The notes beneath the pieces were generated by a model. It saw only the letters and a program-made list of their open reading frames with translations, made no database searches and had not been told where the DNA came from. Positions 33,073 through 42,389 of a stretch of DNA of 64,000 bases are shown here, piece after piece; position 1 is the stretch's first letter, and the number at the start of each line of letters is the position of its first letter. A program made the position numbers and the translations under genes. The stretch is from Hungatella hathewayi (GTDB lineage: Bacteria; Bacillota; Clostridia; Lachnospirales; Lachnospiraceae), in the NCBI GenBank assembly GCA_025149285.1, contig CP102274.1:3002001-3066000 (forward strand). Direction: 5' to 3'.

Positions 33073-33146
33073 CGAACATATGTTTGAAAAATAACTTGAT
33101 AAGTTTTTCTGAATATGCTAAAATAAAGAAAAAGAACATGTGTTCG
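33073..33146 (+). promoter_or_regulatory. SOS promoter with two LexA boxes
   Basis: TTGATA (33096-33101) and TAAAAT (33119-33124), 17-bp spacer. It is flanked by CGAACATATGTTTG (33073-33086) and AGAACATGTGTTCG (33133-33146). The second contains GAAC-N4-GTTC exactly; the first has one T for C in the last half-site. Both fit GAACRNRYGTTY. Confidence 0.85.
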
Positions 33147-33155
33147 AGGTGGCTT

Positions 33156-34502
33156 ATGCTGATTCAGGAAGATTTAAGTATACAGGAAAAACTGGAGATC
33201 CTGTCCGACGCGGCCAAATACGATGTGGCCTGTACCTCCAGCGGTGTTGACCGAAAGGGAAAGGCGGGAATGCTGGGCAATACGGTTGCAGCAGGGCTCT
33301 GTCACAGCTTTGCGGGAGACGGAAGATGCATTTCTCTTCTGAAAATTCTTTTTACCAACCAGTGTATTTATGACTGCAAGTACTGCATTAACCGTTGTTC
33401 CAACGACGTGGTGAGAACCTCATTTACACCGGATGAGGTCTGTACTCTTACCATGGAATTTTACAGACGTAATTACATTGAGGGGCTGTTTTTGAGCTCC
33501 GGAATCTTATACAGCGCAGATTATACGATGGATCTGATCTATCAGACGCTGAAGAGGCTGAGAGAGGTCTGCCGCTTTAACGGCTACATCCATGTAAAGG
33601 CCATTCCGGGTGCCGATCCGGTTTTGATCGAAAAGGTGGGATTCCTGGCGGATCGTATGAGCATTAACCTGGAACTGCCGACGGCGGATGGCTTAAAAAA
33701 GCTGGCCCCGGGAAAGAGCAGAAGCAAAATACTGGCTCCCATGAGGCAGATTCAGCGGGGCATTACCGCGAATAAGTATGAACTGATGGAATATAAAAGG
33801 ACACCGTCTTTTGTGCCAGCCGGGCAGAGCACACAGATGATTGTGGGTGCGACGCCGGAAAATGATTATCAGATGATGATGGTGGCGGAGGCGCTGTATC
33901 AGAACTACGATTTGAAACGGGTATTTTATTCCGCATTCGTTCCTGTCAATCAGGACACCAGCCTTCCGGCTCTTCCGGGCGGGCCGCCGCTTCTCCGGGA
34001 GCACCGGCTCTATCAGGCGGACTGGCTTCTGCGTTTTTATGGTTTTAAAGCGTCGGAGCTCCTGACGGAGGACCGGCCGAATTTCAATGTATTTCTGGAC
34101 CCCAAGTGCGACTGGGCGCTCCGCCATCTGGAGCAGTTTCCGGTGGAGATCAACCGGGCCGATTATTATACGCTTCTGCGGGTTCCCGGAATGGGCGTGA
34201 AGTCCGTAAAAAGAATTATTGCAGCCAGAAGACAGGGGGTGCTTGATTTCGATGCCTTGAAGAAGATGGGGGTGGTGCTGAAGAGAGCCATGTATTTTAT
34301 TACTTGTTCAGGAAGGATGATGGCACCGATCCGGATGGATGAAGACTATATCACCAGCCATTTAGTTGGAGATGAACGGCGTGCGGTATGGGATATCAGC
34401 CATCAGGGAGCCTACCGTCAGCTGTCGCTGTTCGATGATATGAAGCTTAATCTTTCACCGGCTCCTGCGGACCGGTATTCAGTTGTGACGGGGAGTATGT
34501 GA
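33156..34502 (+). CDS. Putative DNA modification/repair radical-SAM protein (TIGR03916)
   Basis: Radical-SAM enzyme thought to act in DNA metabolism; its reaction is not known. The cluster motif is C70-x3-C74-x2-C77 (CIYDCKYC). The C-terminal part has a helix-hairpin-helix DNA-binding motif (INRADYYTLLRVPGMGVKSVKRIIAAR), which fits contact with nucleic acid. At 448 residues it has the family length. The ATG at 33156 follows gaggtgg. The family is regularly paired with a TIGR03915 protein, which here begins one base after the stop. The promoter carries two LexA boxes, so both should be induced by DNA damage. Confidence 0.92.
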   Translation: MLIQEDLSIQEKLEILSDAAKYDVACTSSGVDRKGKAGMLGNTVAAGLCHSFAGDGRCISLLKILFTNQCIYDCKYCINRCSNDVVRTSFTPDEVCTLTMEFYRRNYIEGLFLSSGILYSADYTMDLIYQTLKRLREVCRFNGYIHVKAIPGADPVLIEKVGFLADRMSINLELPTADGLKKLAPGKSRSKILAPMRQIQRGITANKYELMEYKRTPSFVPAGQSTQMIVGATPENDYQMMMVAEALYQNYDLKRVFYSAFVPVNQDTSLPALPGGPPLLREHRLYQADWLLRFYGFKASELLTEDRPNFNVFLDPKCDWALRHLEQFPVEINRADYYTLLRVPGMGVKSVKRIIAARRQGVLDFDALKKMGVVLKRAMYFITCSGRMMAPIRMDEDYITSHLVGDERRAVWDISHQGAYRQLSLFDDMKLNLSPAPADRYSVVTGSM

Positions 34503-34503
34503 T

Positions 34504-35283
34504 ATGACGGTTTATATATGTACAGACAGTTTTGAAGGAATTCTGACCGGCGTGTATGATGCGTGGATGAGCAGGAAAGGCCATTCCAGTGTAAGGCTGG
34601 AAACTGCAGGACAGAACCGCACGATGGAATTGTTTTGCGAATATATCGATGTCCTGCCCGACGATGAAAAAGTGGAAAAAGTAATCCGTTCCGTGCGCAC
34701 CAAAATATCGGAAGCGGCGTATGAGGCCATCTACAAGGCATCTCTGAGCAAAAATGGAGATAAGGCGGATCATATCTACCGTTTCCTGATCAGAGGATTC
34801 CAGATGGGAGCTGGGGTGACGCAGAGCCTCCAGCTGCCCGAGGTGTTTCAGATTTTTGAGATATGCCGGAATCTCGATAACGAAGCACATTTAGAGACGG
34901 AGTTTCTGCGTTTTGTCCAGATGGATGAGGACATCCTGGTCAGCCGGATTGGGCCGAAGAATGATGTGCTGGTGTTAATCGCTCCTCATTTTGCTGACCG
35001 TATGCCGGCGGAGAATTGGATTATCTACGACGAGAACCGGAAAAAAGCCGTTCTTCACCAGGCCGGACAGCCGTGGTTTCTCATGGAGCTGGACTCCAGG
35101 GAGTGGGAGGAAAGGCTTCACAAGGCCGCCGAAGAAGACGGATACCGGGAACTGTGGAAGGCGTTAAGGCGGAGCATTACCATAAAAGAGCGGTGGAATC
35201 CGGTGTGCCAGCGAAACCATATGCCGCTGCGGTACCGGGCTTATATGCCGGAATTTGACCATGGCTTAAAGGACCGGAGGTGA
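34504..35283 (+). CDS. Putative DNA metabolism protein (TIGR03915, DUF4130-like)
   Basis: Partner of the radical-SAM protein. The 259 residues start MTVYICTDSFEGILTGVYDAW and contain the family pattern VEKVIRSVRTKISEAAYEAIYKASLS and EFLRFVQMDEDILVSRIGPKNDVL; the C-terminal part ends in a basic stretch. Family members show distant similarity to uracil-DNA-glycosylase-type folds, and a repair role is likely from context. The gene starts directly after the radical-SAM stop (gtgatATG), so they are translated together and share the SOS promoter. Confidence 0.9.
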   Translation: MTVYICTDSFEGILTGVYDAWMSRKGHSSVRLETAGQNRTMELFCEYIDVLPDDEKVEKVIRSVRTKISEAAYEAIYKASLSKNGDKADHIYRFLIRGFQMGAGVTQSLQLPEVFQIFEICRNLDNEAHLETEFLRFVQMDEDILVSRIGPKNDVLVLIAPHFADRMPAENWIIYDENRKKAVLHQAGQPWFLMELDSREWEERLHKAAEEDGYRELWKALRRSITIKERWNPVCQRNHMPLRYRAYMPEFDHGLKDRR

Positions 35284-35311
35284 CTGAAAGCCGAAAGATC
35301 AGGATAAAGCC

Positions 35312-35340
35312 TTTCGCGGCTGCAGTGTTTATGGTATACT
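35312..35340 (+). promoter_or_regulatory. Candidate extended -10 promoter before the hydrolase gene
   Basis: TGG-TATACT (-10 at 35335-35340) with a weak TTTCGC at 17-bp distance. Confidence 0.45.
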
Positions 35341-35395
35341 TCACTTATAGCGTGACAGAATTATTTTGTAAATGTGACAGAGAGGAGTTGCTTGT

Positions 35396-36328
35396 ATGAT
35401 AAGACGGAGAGAGTTCAGAATTCCTTCCAGCGACGGTAAATCAGAACTGCATACCGTTTTGTGGGAACCGGATGGAGAGGTGAAACAGCTTCTTCTGATT
35501 TCACACGGGATGACGGAACACATCCTTCGGTATGATGCCTTCGCCGTTTTCCTGGCAGAGCAGGGAATTGCGGTGATTGGACATGACCATCTCGGTCATG
35601 GCGGAACTGTTCAGGACGGACGGTACGGTTACTTCTCCGACCACGGCGGCCATATCTGCGTGATCAGGGATTTACACAGGACAGCCAGCCGCATCCGGGT
35701 CATGTATCCGGGGCGCCCGCTGTATATGCTGGGACACAGCATGGGATCCTTTTTCCTGAGAAGATATCTGACCCTGTACGGGAGCGGACTGGCAGGAGCG
35801 ATTCTGATCGGTACGGGAGACCAGGCTCTGCCGATCGTGATTGCAGGAAAACTGATTGCGAGCACTATCGGGCTGATCCGGGGAAACGATTACCAGAGCA
35901 AATGGATGCACCAGCTGGTGTTGGGGAATTATAACCGCTCCTTTATGCCGGCCAGGACGGACAACGACTGGCTTTCCAGGAACTGTGAGTCTGTAGACCA
36001 GTACTGCAGTGATCCGCTCTGTAATTTTAAATTCACCGCCTCGGCATACTGTGATTTTTTCAATATTATGCTGGATTTGAAACTGCACCGCCAGGAAGAC
36101 CGGATTCCGAGATCCCTGCCGCTCTTTATTCTGTCAGGAGCACAGGATCCGGTGGGCGAATTCGGAAGAGGCGTCAGACGGGTGTTCCGCAGGTATAAGA
36201 AGATCGGTATGACCGATGCAGAGATGATTCTTTACCCGGATGACCGCCATGAGATCCTGAATGAGACGGATAAAGAAAACGTCTGGCACGATATCTTAAG
36301 CTGGATTACATACCATGAGCTTTCATAG
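35396..36328 (+). CDS. Alpha/beta hydrolase, monoacylglycerol-lipase-like
   Basis: Serine hydrolase of the Hydrolase_4 / lysophospholipase class, probably cytoplasmic and acting on monoacylglycerol or similar esters. Motifs: oxyanion HGMTEHILRYD, GHDHLGHGGTV, nucleophile S115 in LGHSMGSF, and the acid-His pair toward the C-terminus (SGAQDPVGEFG; YPDDRHEILNE). At 310 residues it is a complete enzyme. The ATG follows gagaggag. Single gene with its own weak promoter; the substrate cannot be predicted. Confidence 0.92.
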   Translation: MIRRREFRIPSSDGKSELHTVLWEPDGEVKQLLLISHGMTEHILRYDAFAVFLAEQGIAVIGHDHLGHGGTVQDGRYGYFSDHGGHICVIRDLHRTASRIRVMYPGRPLYMLGHSMGSFFLRRYLTLYGSGLAGAILIGTGDQALPIVIAGKLIASTIGLIRGNDYQSKWMHQLVLGNYNRSFMPARTDNDWLSRNCESVDQYCSDPLCNFKFTASAYCDFFNIMLDLKLHRQEDRIPRSLPLFILSGAQDPVGEFGRGVRRVFRRYKKIGMTDAEMILYPDDRHEILNETDKENVWHDILSWITYHELS

Positions 36329-36362
36329 GGAGCAGCAGACTGGCAGGCGGTTGAAAAACTGC

Positions 36363-36391
36363 TTGCCAGACAAGTAAAAATCCTGTATGAT
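36363..36391 (+). promoter_or_regulatory. Promoter of yifB/dprA
   Basis: TTGCCA (36363-36368) and TATGAT (36386-36391), 17-bp spacer. The -35 lies in the 3' arm of a CTGGCAGGC/GCTTGCCAG hairpin that ends the previous transcript. An untranslated leader of about 85 bp follows. Confidence 0.6.
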
Positions 36392-36483
36392 AGATGCAGG
36401 TTCCGCATCAGGAGCATTCTACGAATCGATGCACTTCTGCATCATATTTCCAACTCAGAATGAAAAACAGGAAGGGAGAAAGT

Positions 36484-38034
36484 GTGTTCAGCAAAGTACA
36501 CAGTATCGGTATTTTGGGAGTCGAAGGGTATCCCGTCGTGGTGGAGGCGGATGTGAGCGAAGGACTCCCCGGTTTTACCATGGTCGGTTATCTCTCAGGA
36601 GCAGTCAGAGAGGCGCAGGACAGAGTCCGCACTGCACTTAAGAATTCCGGTTTCCGGCTTCCGGCAAGAAAAATTACGGTCAATCTGTCGCCGGCAGATG
36701 TGAGGAAAGAAGGGACCGGATTTGACCTTCCCATTGCAGTCGCGGTTCTGGCGGCCACAGGACTGGTGGATCAGTCGCTTCTGGGCACCAGTGTGCTGGT
36801 GGGAGAATTAGGACTGGATGGAAGAATCAAGCCGGTCTCCGGTGCCCTGCCGATTGCGGCGGCGGCAGGCAGCGCGGGAATGAAACGGTGTTTTCTCCCG
36901 ATTTCCAATGTGAAGGAGGGGCAGATCATTGAGAACATCGACATCATTGGCGTAGAGAACATCAAAGAACTGGCGGCAGTGTTAAATGACCCGGACCGGC
37001 TGTCTCCGGCCCCAAGACGGGATAGTCACTGCCTTTCCGAAACAGAATCCTATGACGTGGATTTCTCAGAGGTGAATGGACAGTTCCTCCTGAAACGTGC
37101 CACAGAGATTGCGGTGGCCGGTATGCACAACATACTCTATATTGGATCGGCCGGCACAGGGAAAACTATGATGGCCAGACGCATTCCAACCATCATGCCG
37201 TCGCTGTCCCACGAGGAGAATATCGAGATATCGAAGATATACAGTATCTGCGGACTTCTTCCTCAGGAACAGCCGCTGCTGTCCAGACGGCCGTTTCGGA
37301 GTCCGCACCACACGATCAGTCCGCAGGCGTTAACCGGCGGAGGAAGAATTCCTAAACCCGGAGAGATTTCTCTGGCTTCCAGGGGCGTTCTGTTCCTGGA
37401 TGAATTACCCGAGTTTCAGAAAAACAGTATAGAGGTTTTAAGGCAGCCGCTGGAGGAACGGAAAATTACGATCTCCAGACTGCACGGCGCCTGCGAATTC
37501 CCGGCGGATTTTATGCTCGTAGCCGCGATGAATCCGTGCAAATGCGGCTACTATCCCGACCGGAGCCGCTGTACCTGTATGGAGCCGCAGATCAGGCAGT
37601 ATCTGAGCAGAATCTCAAAGCCATTGCTGGACAGGATCGATATCTGCGCAGAAGCGGTTCCGATGAAGTATGAGGAATTGAAGGGCAGAGGCGAGGGAGA
37701 GCCCTCCAGTGCCATACGGGAGCGGGTCGAGGCTGCAAGGATTATTCAGAGACAGCGGCTGAAAGACAGCGGAATCTATTTTAACAGTGCAATGAACGGG
37801 GCACAGATCAGAGCATTCTGCAGTCTGGATCAGAAGGAACAGGCGTTTTTAAAACGTATCTTTGAGCACATGGGACTCAGTGCGCGCGGATATGGAAAAA
37901 TTCTGAAGGTGGCCAGAACCATCGCGGATCTGGCCGGCAGCAGCGAAATAAAAAAAGAACATCTGGCGGAAGCAGCGGGGCTTCGCGGCCTGGAGGAAAA
38001 ATACTGGGGAGGCAGCCATTATGATATCACATAA
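36484..38034 (+). CDS. YifB/ComM-family Mg-chelatase-like AAA+ ATPase
   Basis: ATPase related to ComM, a hexameric helicase that promotes branch migration during natural transformation in Gram-negatives. Order: N-terminal Lon-like fold (VHSIGILGVEGYPVVVEADVSEGLPGFTMVGY, about 1-170), AAA+ core with Walker A GSAGTGKTMMARRIP and Walker B VLFLDELPEF, and a C-terminal Mg-chelatase domain (FNSAMNGAQIRAFCSL; SARGYGKILKVARTIADL). A Cys cluster CKCGYYPDRSRCTC resembles a zinc site. The start is GTG at 36484 with an aggaaggg site; MFSKVHS is the usual family beginning. The upstream ATGs add an unlikely tail. Overlaps dprA by 14 bp. Confidence 0.93.
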   Translation: MFSKVHSIGILGVEGYPVVVEADVSEGLPGFTMVGYLSGAVREAQDRVRTALKNSGFRLPARKITVNLSPADVRKEGTGFDLPIAVAVLAATGLVDQSLLGTSVLVGELGLDGRIKPVSGALPIAAAAGSAGMKRCFLPISNVKEGQIIENIDIIGVENIKELAAVLNDPDRLSPAPRRDSHCLSETESYDVDFSEVNGQFLLKRATEIAVAGMHNILYIGSAGTGKTMMARRIPTIMPSLSHEENIEISKIYSICGLLPQEQPLLSRRPFRSPHHTISPQALTGGGRIPKPGEISLASRGVLFLDELPEFQKNSIEVLRQPLEERKITISRLHGACEFPADFMLVAAMNPCKCGYYPDRSRCTCMEPQIRQYLSRISKPLLDRIDICAEAVPMKYEELKGRGEGEPSSAIRERVEAARIIQRQRLKDSGIYFNSAMNGAQIRAFCSLDQKEQAFLKRIFEHMGLSARGYGKILKVARTIADLAGSSEIKKEHLAEAAGLRGLEEKYWGGSHYDIT

Positions 38035-39121
38035 GGAGCGTCAGTATCTCTGCTGGTTTTTATCTGTGCCCGGGATCGGTGCGGTCACCGGAATGCGTAT
38101 AGCTAAACAGTTTAAAAGCTTCGAGGAGATATATAATATAGAAGGAAAAAATCTGGAACAGGCAGGTCTCCTCAGGCCGAAGGTGGCTGCCGCATTTGAT
38201 GCGGAAAAGTGCAGTCTGGACAAGCGAAAAAGAGAACTGGAGCAGCTGGAAAAGGAGGGCATCCGGCTGGTTGCATTCTTAGATGAGAATTATCCCAAAC
38301 GTCTGCTTCAGATTCCCGATTATCCGGTTGGCCTCTTTGTCCGGGGCGGGCTTCCGGATGAGGAACGGCCTGCGGCGGCTGTGATTGGGGCCAGGGACTG
38401 TACCAATTACGGAAGACAGGAAGCGGAATCTGTGGCTGCGGAGCTGGCCAGAGCCGGAGTTCAGATTATCAGCGGCCTCGCTTATGGAATTGACAGCGCC
38501 GGCCACAGAGGGGCGCTGAAGGCCGGCGGGAGAACATTCGGCGTGCTGGGGTGCGGGATTAAGATCTGTTATCCGAGAGAGAATTACGGACTCTACGAAC
38601 GCATGTGCCGTCAGGGCGGCGTCCTTTCAGAGTGGATGCCCTGGGAACCGCCGCAGCAGAAGAATTTCCCCATAAGAAACCGGATTATCAGCGGCCTCTC
38701 TGATGTGCTCCTTGTGATGGAAGCCAGACAAAAGAGCGGATCTTTAATTACAGCTGGAATTGGACTGGAACAGGGAAAAGAAATTTTTGCTCTTCCGGGA
38801 CGTGTCTCCGACCCGCTGAGCGAAGGCTGCAACCGGTTGATTTCTGAGGGTGCGGGCGTTCTTTTGGGGCCGGAGGAGGTGCTGGAATATCTCGCCTTGA
38901 AGGCTGGTAAAATATTAAGAGTTCATGAAAAAAATGAGAACGGGCTTGCCAAAAAAGAAAAAATGGTGTATAGTTGCCTCGATTTGCAACCGAAGGGGTT
39001 AGAAGAGATTGTGATCTTAAGCGGACTGTCTGTAAGTGAATGTATCGGCACACTTCTGGATCTGGAGCTGGGCGGTTATGTGGTTCAGACATCCCATCAA
39101 TATTATGGTAAGAGATTATAG
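38021..39121 (+). CDS. dprA: DNA-processing protein DprA
   Basis: Loads RecA onto single-stranded DNA taken up by transformation. The N-terminal helical part (about 1-75) is followed by the Rossmann-like core with IGARDCTNYGRQEAE, the signature SGLAYGIDSAGHRGAL, and EWMPWEPPQQKNFPIRNRIISGLS. The C-terminal residues (about 305-366) form a winged-helix-like domain (VYSCLDLQPKGLEEIVILSGLSVSECIGTLLDLELGGYV). At 366 residues it has the full length. It overlaps yifB and is followed by topA after 14 bp, so the three form one operon. Confidence 0.97.
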   Translation: MISHKERQYLCWFLSVPGIGAVTGMRIAKQFKSFEEIYNIEGKNLEQAGLLRPKVAAAFDAEKCSLDKRKRELEQLEKEGIRLVAFLDENYPKRLLQIPDYPVGLFVRGGLPDEERPAAAVIGARDCTNYGRQEAESVAAELARAGVQIISGLAYGIDSAGHRGALKAGGRTFGVLGCGIKICYPRENYGLYERMCRQGGVLSEWMPWEPPQQKNFPIRNRIISGLSDVLLVMEARQKSGSLITAGIGLEQGKEIFALPGRVSDPLSEGCNRLISEGAGVLLGPEEVLEYLALKAGKILRVHEKNENGLAKKEKMVYSCLDLQPKGLEEIVILSGLSVSECIGTLLDLELGGYVVQTSHQYYGKRL

Positions 39122-39135
39122 GCGAGGAGTTTTGT

Positions 39136-41214
39136 ATGGCGAATTGTTTAGTTATTGTGGAGTCACCCGCGAAGGTGAAAACGATTAAAAAATTTTTGGG
39201 AACGAGCTATGAGGTTGATGCGTCAAACGGTCATGTAAGAGACTTGCCTAAGAGCCAGCTGGGAATCAGCCCGGAACAGGATTTTGAACCGAAGTATATT
39301 ACGATCCGGGGCAAAGGCGACATTCTTGCGAAGCTTCGCAAGGAAGTGAAAAAAGCAGATAAGATTTATCTCGCAACGGACCCTGACCGTGAGGGGGAGG
39401 CGATTTCCTGGCATCTGGTAAAGGCACTAAAGCTGGATGAGCAGAAGGATAAACAGGTATACAGAATCAGCTTCAACGAGATTACAAAAAATGCGGTGAA
39501 GGCTTCTTTGAAGACGCCGAGAGAGATTGATATGGATCTTGTGGACGCGCAGCAGACGAGAAGAATCCTGGACCGTATGGTTGGATATATGATCAGCCCG
39601 ATACTCTGGGCGAAGGTAAAGCGGGGCCTTAGTGCCGGCCGCGTTCAGTCGGTGGCGCTCCGCATGATCTGCGACCGGGAAGAGGAGATTAACGCCTTTA
39701 TTCCGGAAGAGTACTGGAACCTTGAGGCGGATTTAAAACAGCCGGGAAGCAAGAAGGCTCTGGCAGCCAAGTTCTACGGCAATAAAGACGGAAAGATTGC
39801 GATCCGCAATAAAGAAGAACTGGATGGCATCTTAAAGGAACTGGAAGGCTGCGATTACGTTGTGGATGAGGTGAAGAACGGAGAGCGGATCAAGAAGGCG
39901 CCAATCCCCTTTACGACCAGTACGCTGCAGCAGGAAGCTTCCAAAGTACTGAACTTTTCCACACAGAAGACGATGCGTCTGGCCCAGCAGCTGTATGAAG
40001 GCGTGGAGGTGAAAGGACACGGAACTGTCGGTCTCATTACTTACCTGCGTACCGATTCTACCAGAATCGCTGAGGAAGCTGATACGGCGGCGAGAGCATT
40101 TATCGAGGCGCAGTACGGCAGCAAATACGTGGCAAGCGGAGAACAGGCGAAGAAGAGCGGAGCCAAAATCCAGGATGCGCACGAGGCGATCCGTCCCACA
40201 GACATCAGTCTGACACCGGTCATTGTCAAAGAATCGCTTCAGAGGGATTTATTCCGTCTCTATCAGCTGATCTGGAAACGCTTTGCGGCAAGCCGTATGC
40301 AGCCGGCTGTTTATGAGACGACATCCGTTAAGGTAGCGGCAGGCGATTACTGCTTTACATTAGCGGCTTCAAAGCTGGCTTTTGACGGATTCATGTCAGT
40401 TTATATCCAGGAAGACGATAAAGAAGAGAGCAGCGCCCTTCTGGGCCGGCTGGAGAAGGGAAGCGTCCTAACCCTCGAAAAGCTGGACAGCAGTCAGCAC
40501 TTTACGCAGCCGCCGGCACATTTTACTGAGGCGTCACTGGTAAAGGCGATGGAAGAACAGGGAATCGGCCGTCCAAGTACGTACGCACCGACGATTACGA
40601 CGATCATTGCCAGACGCTATGTGGCTAAGGAAAATAAAAATCTTTATGTGACAGAGCTTGGTGAAGTCGTGAACAGTATGATGAAGCAGAGCTTCCCCAG
40701 CATCGTCGATATCACCTTTACCGCTAATTTAGAATACCTTCTCGATAAAGTGGGAGACGGCTCCGTTCCGTGGAAGACTGTGGTACGCAATTTCTACCCG
40801 GATTTAAAGGAAGCAGTGGATAAGGCGGAAGTCGAACTGGAGTCAGTAACCATTGCGGATGAAGTGACCGAGGAGATCTGTGAACTCTGCGGCCGGAACA
40901 TGGTAATCAAATACGGTCCCCACGGCAAATTCCTGGCGTGTCCCGGATTCCCGGAGTGTAAGAATACAAAGCCGTATCTGGAGAAGATCGGTGTTCCGTG
41001 TCCCAAGTGCGGGAAGGACGTGGTCATTAAGAAGACAAAGAAGGGCAGAATCTATTACGGATGCGAAGCCAATCCGGAATGCGATTTTATGTCCTGGCAG
41101 AGACCTTCCACTGAGAAATGTCCGAAATGTGGCTCTTATATGGTCGAAAAAGGCAATAAACTGCTTTGCTCCAACGAACAATGCGGTTACAGTACAAGCA
41201 AAAATACAAAATAG
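39136..41214 (+). CDS. topA: DNA topoisomerase I (type IA)
   Basis: Relaxes negative supercoils by cutting one strand. Toprim domain at the start (LVIVESPAKVKTIKKFLG; TDPDREGEAISWHL), the central gate domain, and active-site Tyr Y303 in TYLRTDSTRI. The C-terminal part has three zinc-ribbon domains with CxxC pairs (ELCGRN...CPGFPEC; CPKCGKD...CEANPEC; CPKCGSY...CSNEQC). At 692 residues it is typical for Firmicutes. The ATG follows ggcgagg, 14 bp behind dprA. Confidence 0.97.
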   Translation: MANCLVIVESPAKVKTIKKFLGTSYEVDASNGHVRDLPKSQLGISPEQDFEPKYITIRGKGDILAKLRKEVKKADKIYLATDPDREGEAISWHLVKALKLDEQKDKQVYRISFNEITKNAVKASLKTPREIDMDLVDAQQTRRILDRMVGYMISPILWAKVKRGLSAGRVQSVALRMICDREEEINAFIPEEYWNLEADLKQPGSKKALAAKFYGNKDGKIAIRNKEELDGILKELEGCDYVVDEVKNGERIKKAPIPFTTSTLQQEASKVLNFSTQKTMRLAQQLYEGVEVKGHGTVGLITYLRTDSTRIAEEADTAARAFIEAQYGSKYVASGEQAKKSGAKIQDAHEAIRPTDISLTPVIVKESLQRDLFRLYQLIWKRFAASRMQPAVYETTSVKVAAGDYCFTLAASKLAFDGFMSVYIQEDDKEESSALLGRLEKGSVLTLEKLDSSQHFTQPPAHFTEASLVKAMEEQGIGRPSTYAPTITTIIARRYVAKENKNLYVTELGEVVNSMMKQSFPSIVDITFTANLEYLLDKVGDGSVPWKTVVRNFYPDLKEAVDKAEVELESVTIADEVTEEICELCGRNMVIKYGPHGKFLACPGFPECKNTKPYLEKIGVPCPKCGKDVVIKKTKKGRIYYGCEANPECDFMSWQRPSTEKCPKCGSYMVEKGNKLLCSNEQCGYSTSKNTK

Positions 41215-41260
41215 AATAATTATTAAGAAAATCGAAAATCTTCAAAAAATGATTGTTATT

Positions 41261-41289
41261 TTGACGGAATAGTGTTAATATTTAAATAT
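41261..41289 (+). promoter_or_regulatory. Candidate promoter of codY
   Basis: TTGACG (41261-41266) with an AT-rich TAAATA/AATATT -10 region 16-18 bp downstream. The region is A/T-rich and holds only half-matches to the CodY box. Confidence 0.5.
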
Positions 41290-41339
41290 TAAAGGGGTAT
41301 TTTGAGCTTTCCTACAAATTCTTAAGGAGGTTTTCGGTT

Positions 41340-42155
41340 ATGAGTGTTCAATTGTTGGACAAAACTAGGAAAATTAACAAGTTATTGCATAACAACAACT
41401 CGCACAAAGTAGTATTTAACGATATCTGTGAAGTGCTCAGCGAGATATTAAATTCTAATATTCTCGTGATCAGCAAAAAAGGAAAGGTATTAGGCGTTGC
41501 GATCAGCCCTGATGTGGAAGAGATTCAGGAACTGATTGCAGATACGGTCGGCGGCTATGTGGACGGTATGCTGAATGAGCGTCTGCTTGGCATCCTTTCC
41601 ACCAAGGAGAATGTGAACCTTGAAACCCTTGGATTCACGGGAGACAATATCCGCAAGTACCAGGCGATCATCACACCGATTGATATTGCGGGAGAACGCC
41701 TGGGAACACTGTTTATCTACAAGTCAGATGCCCAGTACGATATTGACGATATCATCCTCAGTGAATACGGAACGACCGTTGTAGGCCTCGAGATGATGAG
41801 ATCGGTTAATGAGGAGAACGCTGAGGAGACGAGAAAGGTTCAGATCGTAAAATCCGCGATCAGCACCCTGTCATTTTCAGAACTGGAGGCGATCACTCAT
41901 ATTTTCGATGAACTGGATGGAAACGAGGGAATCCTGGTAGCCAGCAAGATCGCGGACCGTGTCGGAATTACCCGTTCGGTCATTGTCAATGCGCTCAGAA
42001 AGTTTGAGAGTGCAGGAGTGATTGAGTCGCGTTCTTCCGGTATGAAGGGGACTTATATCAAAGTCTTAAACGATGTGGTATTCGATGAACTGAAGGCGAT
42101 TAAAGCAGGAAACGGCAAGGGGATTCAGGCTCACAGAGAGATAAAAGAATCGTAA
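41340..42155 (+). CDS. codY: GTP- and branched-chain-amino-acid-sensing regulator CodY
   Basis: Global nutrient repressor that is active when GTP and Ile/Leu/Val are high. The N-terminal GAF domain (about 1-155: LLDKTRKINKLLHNNNSHKVVFNDICEVLSEILNSN; GYVDGMLNERLLGILSTKENVNLETL) binds the amino acids. The C-terminal winged helix (ASKIADRVGITRSVIVNALRKFESAGVIESRSSGMKGTYIKVLN) contacts DNA. At 271 residues it is of usual length. The ATG follows ttaaggagg. A strong terminator lies behind, so it is monocistronic. The opp operon 2.4 kb downstream is a classical CodY target in other Firmicutes. Confidence 0.97.
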   Translation: MSVQLLDKTRKINKLLHNNNSHKVVFNDICEVLSEILNSNILVISKKGKVLGVAISPDVEEIQELIADTVGGYVDGMLNERLLGILSTKENVNLETLGFTGDNIRKYQAIITPIDIAGERLGTLFIYKSDAQYDIDDIILSEYGTTVVGLEMMRSVNEENAEETRKVQIVKSAISTLSFSELEAITHIFDELDGNEGILVASKIADRVGITRSVIVNALRKFESAGVIESRSSGMKGTYIKVLNDVVFDELKAIKAGNGKGIQAHREIKES

Positions 42156-42169
42156 ATGATCTGTTTGGC

Positions 42170-42206
42170 AAAAAGAAGCGGCGAAGAAAAACTGCTTCTT
42201 TTTTTT
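42170..42206 (+). terminator. Rho-independent terminator after codY
   Basis: AAAAAGAAGC and GCTTCTTTTT arms followed by more T. Confidence 0.85.
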
Positions 42207-42248
42207 ACGAAACTATGAAAAAAATTGTCATTAAAAGTAAAAAATAAC

Positions 42249-42277
42249 TTGCACAGGGATTAAAGTTATGCTATACT
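42249..42277 (+). promoter_or_regulatory. Promoter of rpsB
   Basis: TTGCAC (42249-42254) and TATACT (42272-42277), 17-bp spacer. Confidence 0.75.
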
Positions 42278-42284
42278 AGCTAGG

Positions 42285-42389
42285 CTTACAAAAAATCACG
42301 TTTGCGGATTCTGGAGGAAGGTGCCGGATTTCCGGTCTCCTTGGAAGCAAGAGAAGCAGACGGAAGAAAAACCAAATGGAGGTAATAAC
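42285..42389 (+). promoter_or_regulatory. rpsB leader with hairpin, possible S2 autoregulatory site
   Basis: A 105-base leader carries a stem (GGAG ... CCGG-attt-CCGG-t-CTCC, about 42315-42342). Ribosomal-protein leaders commonly bind their own product; whether S2 binds here is inference. Confidence 0.4.

Noticed and set aside
41215..41339. Possible CodY box upstream of codY
   Set aside because: Only half-matches to AATTTTCWGAAAATT; A/T-rich DNA gives such matches by chance.
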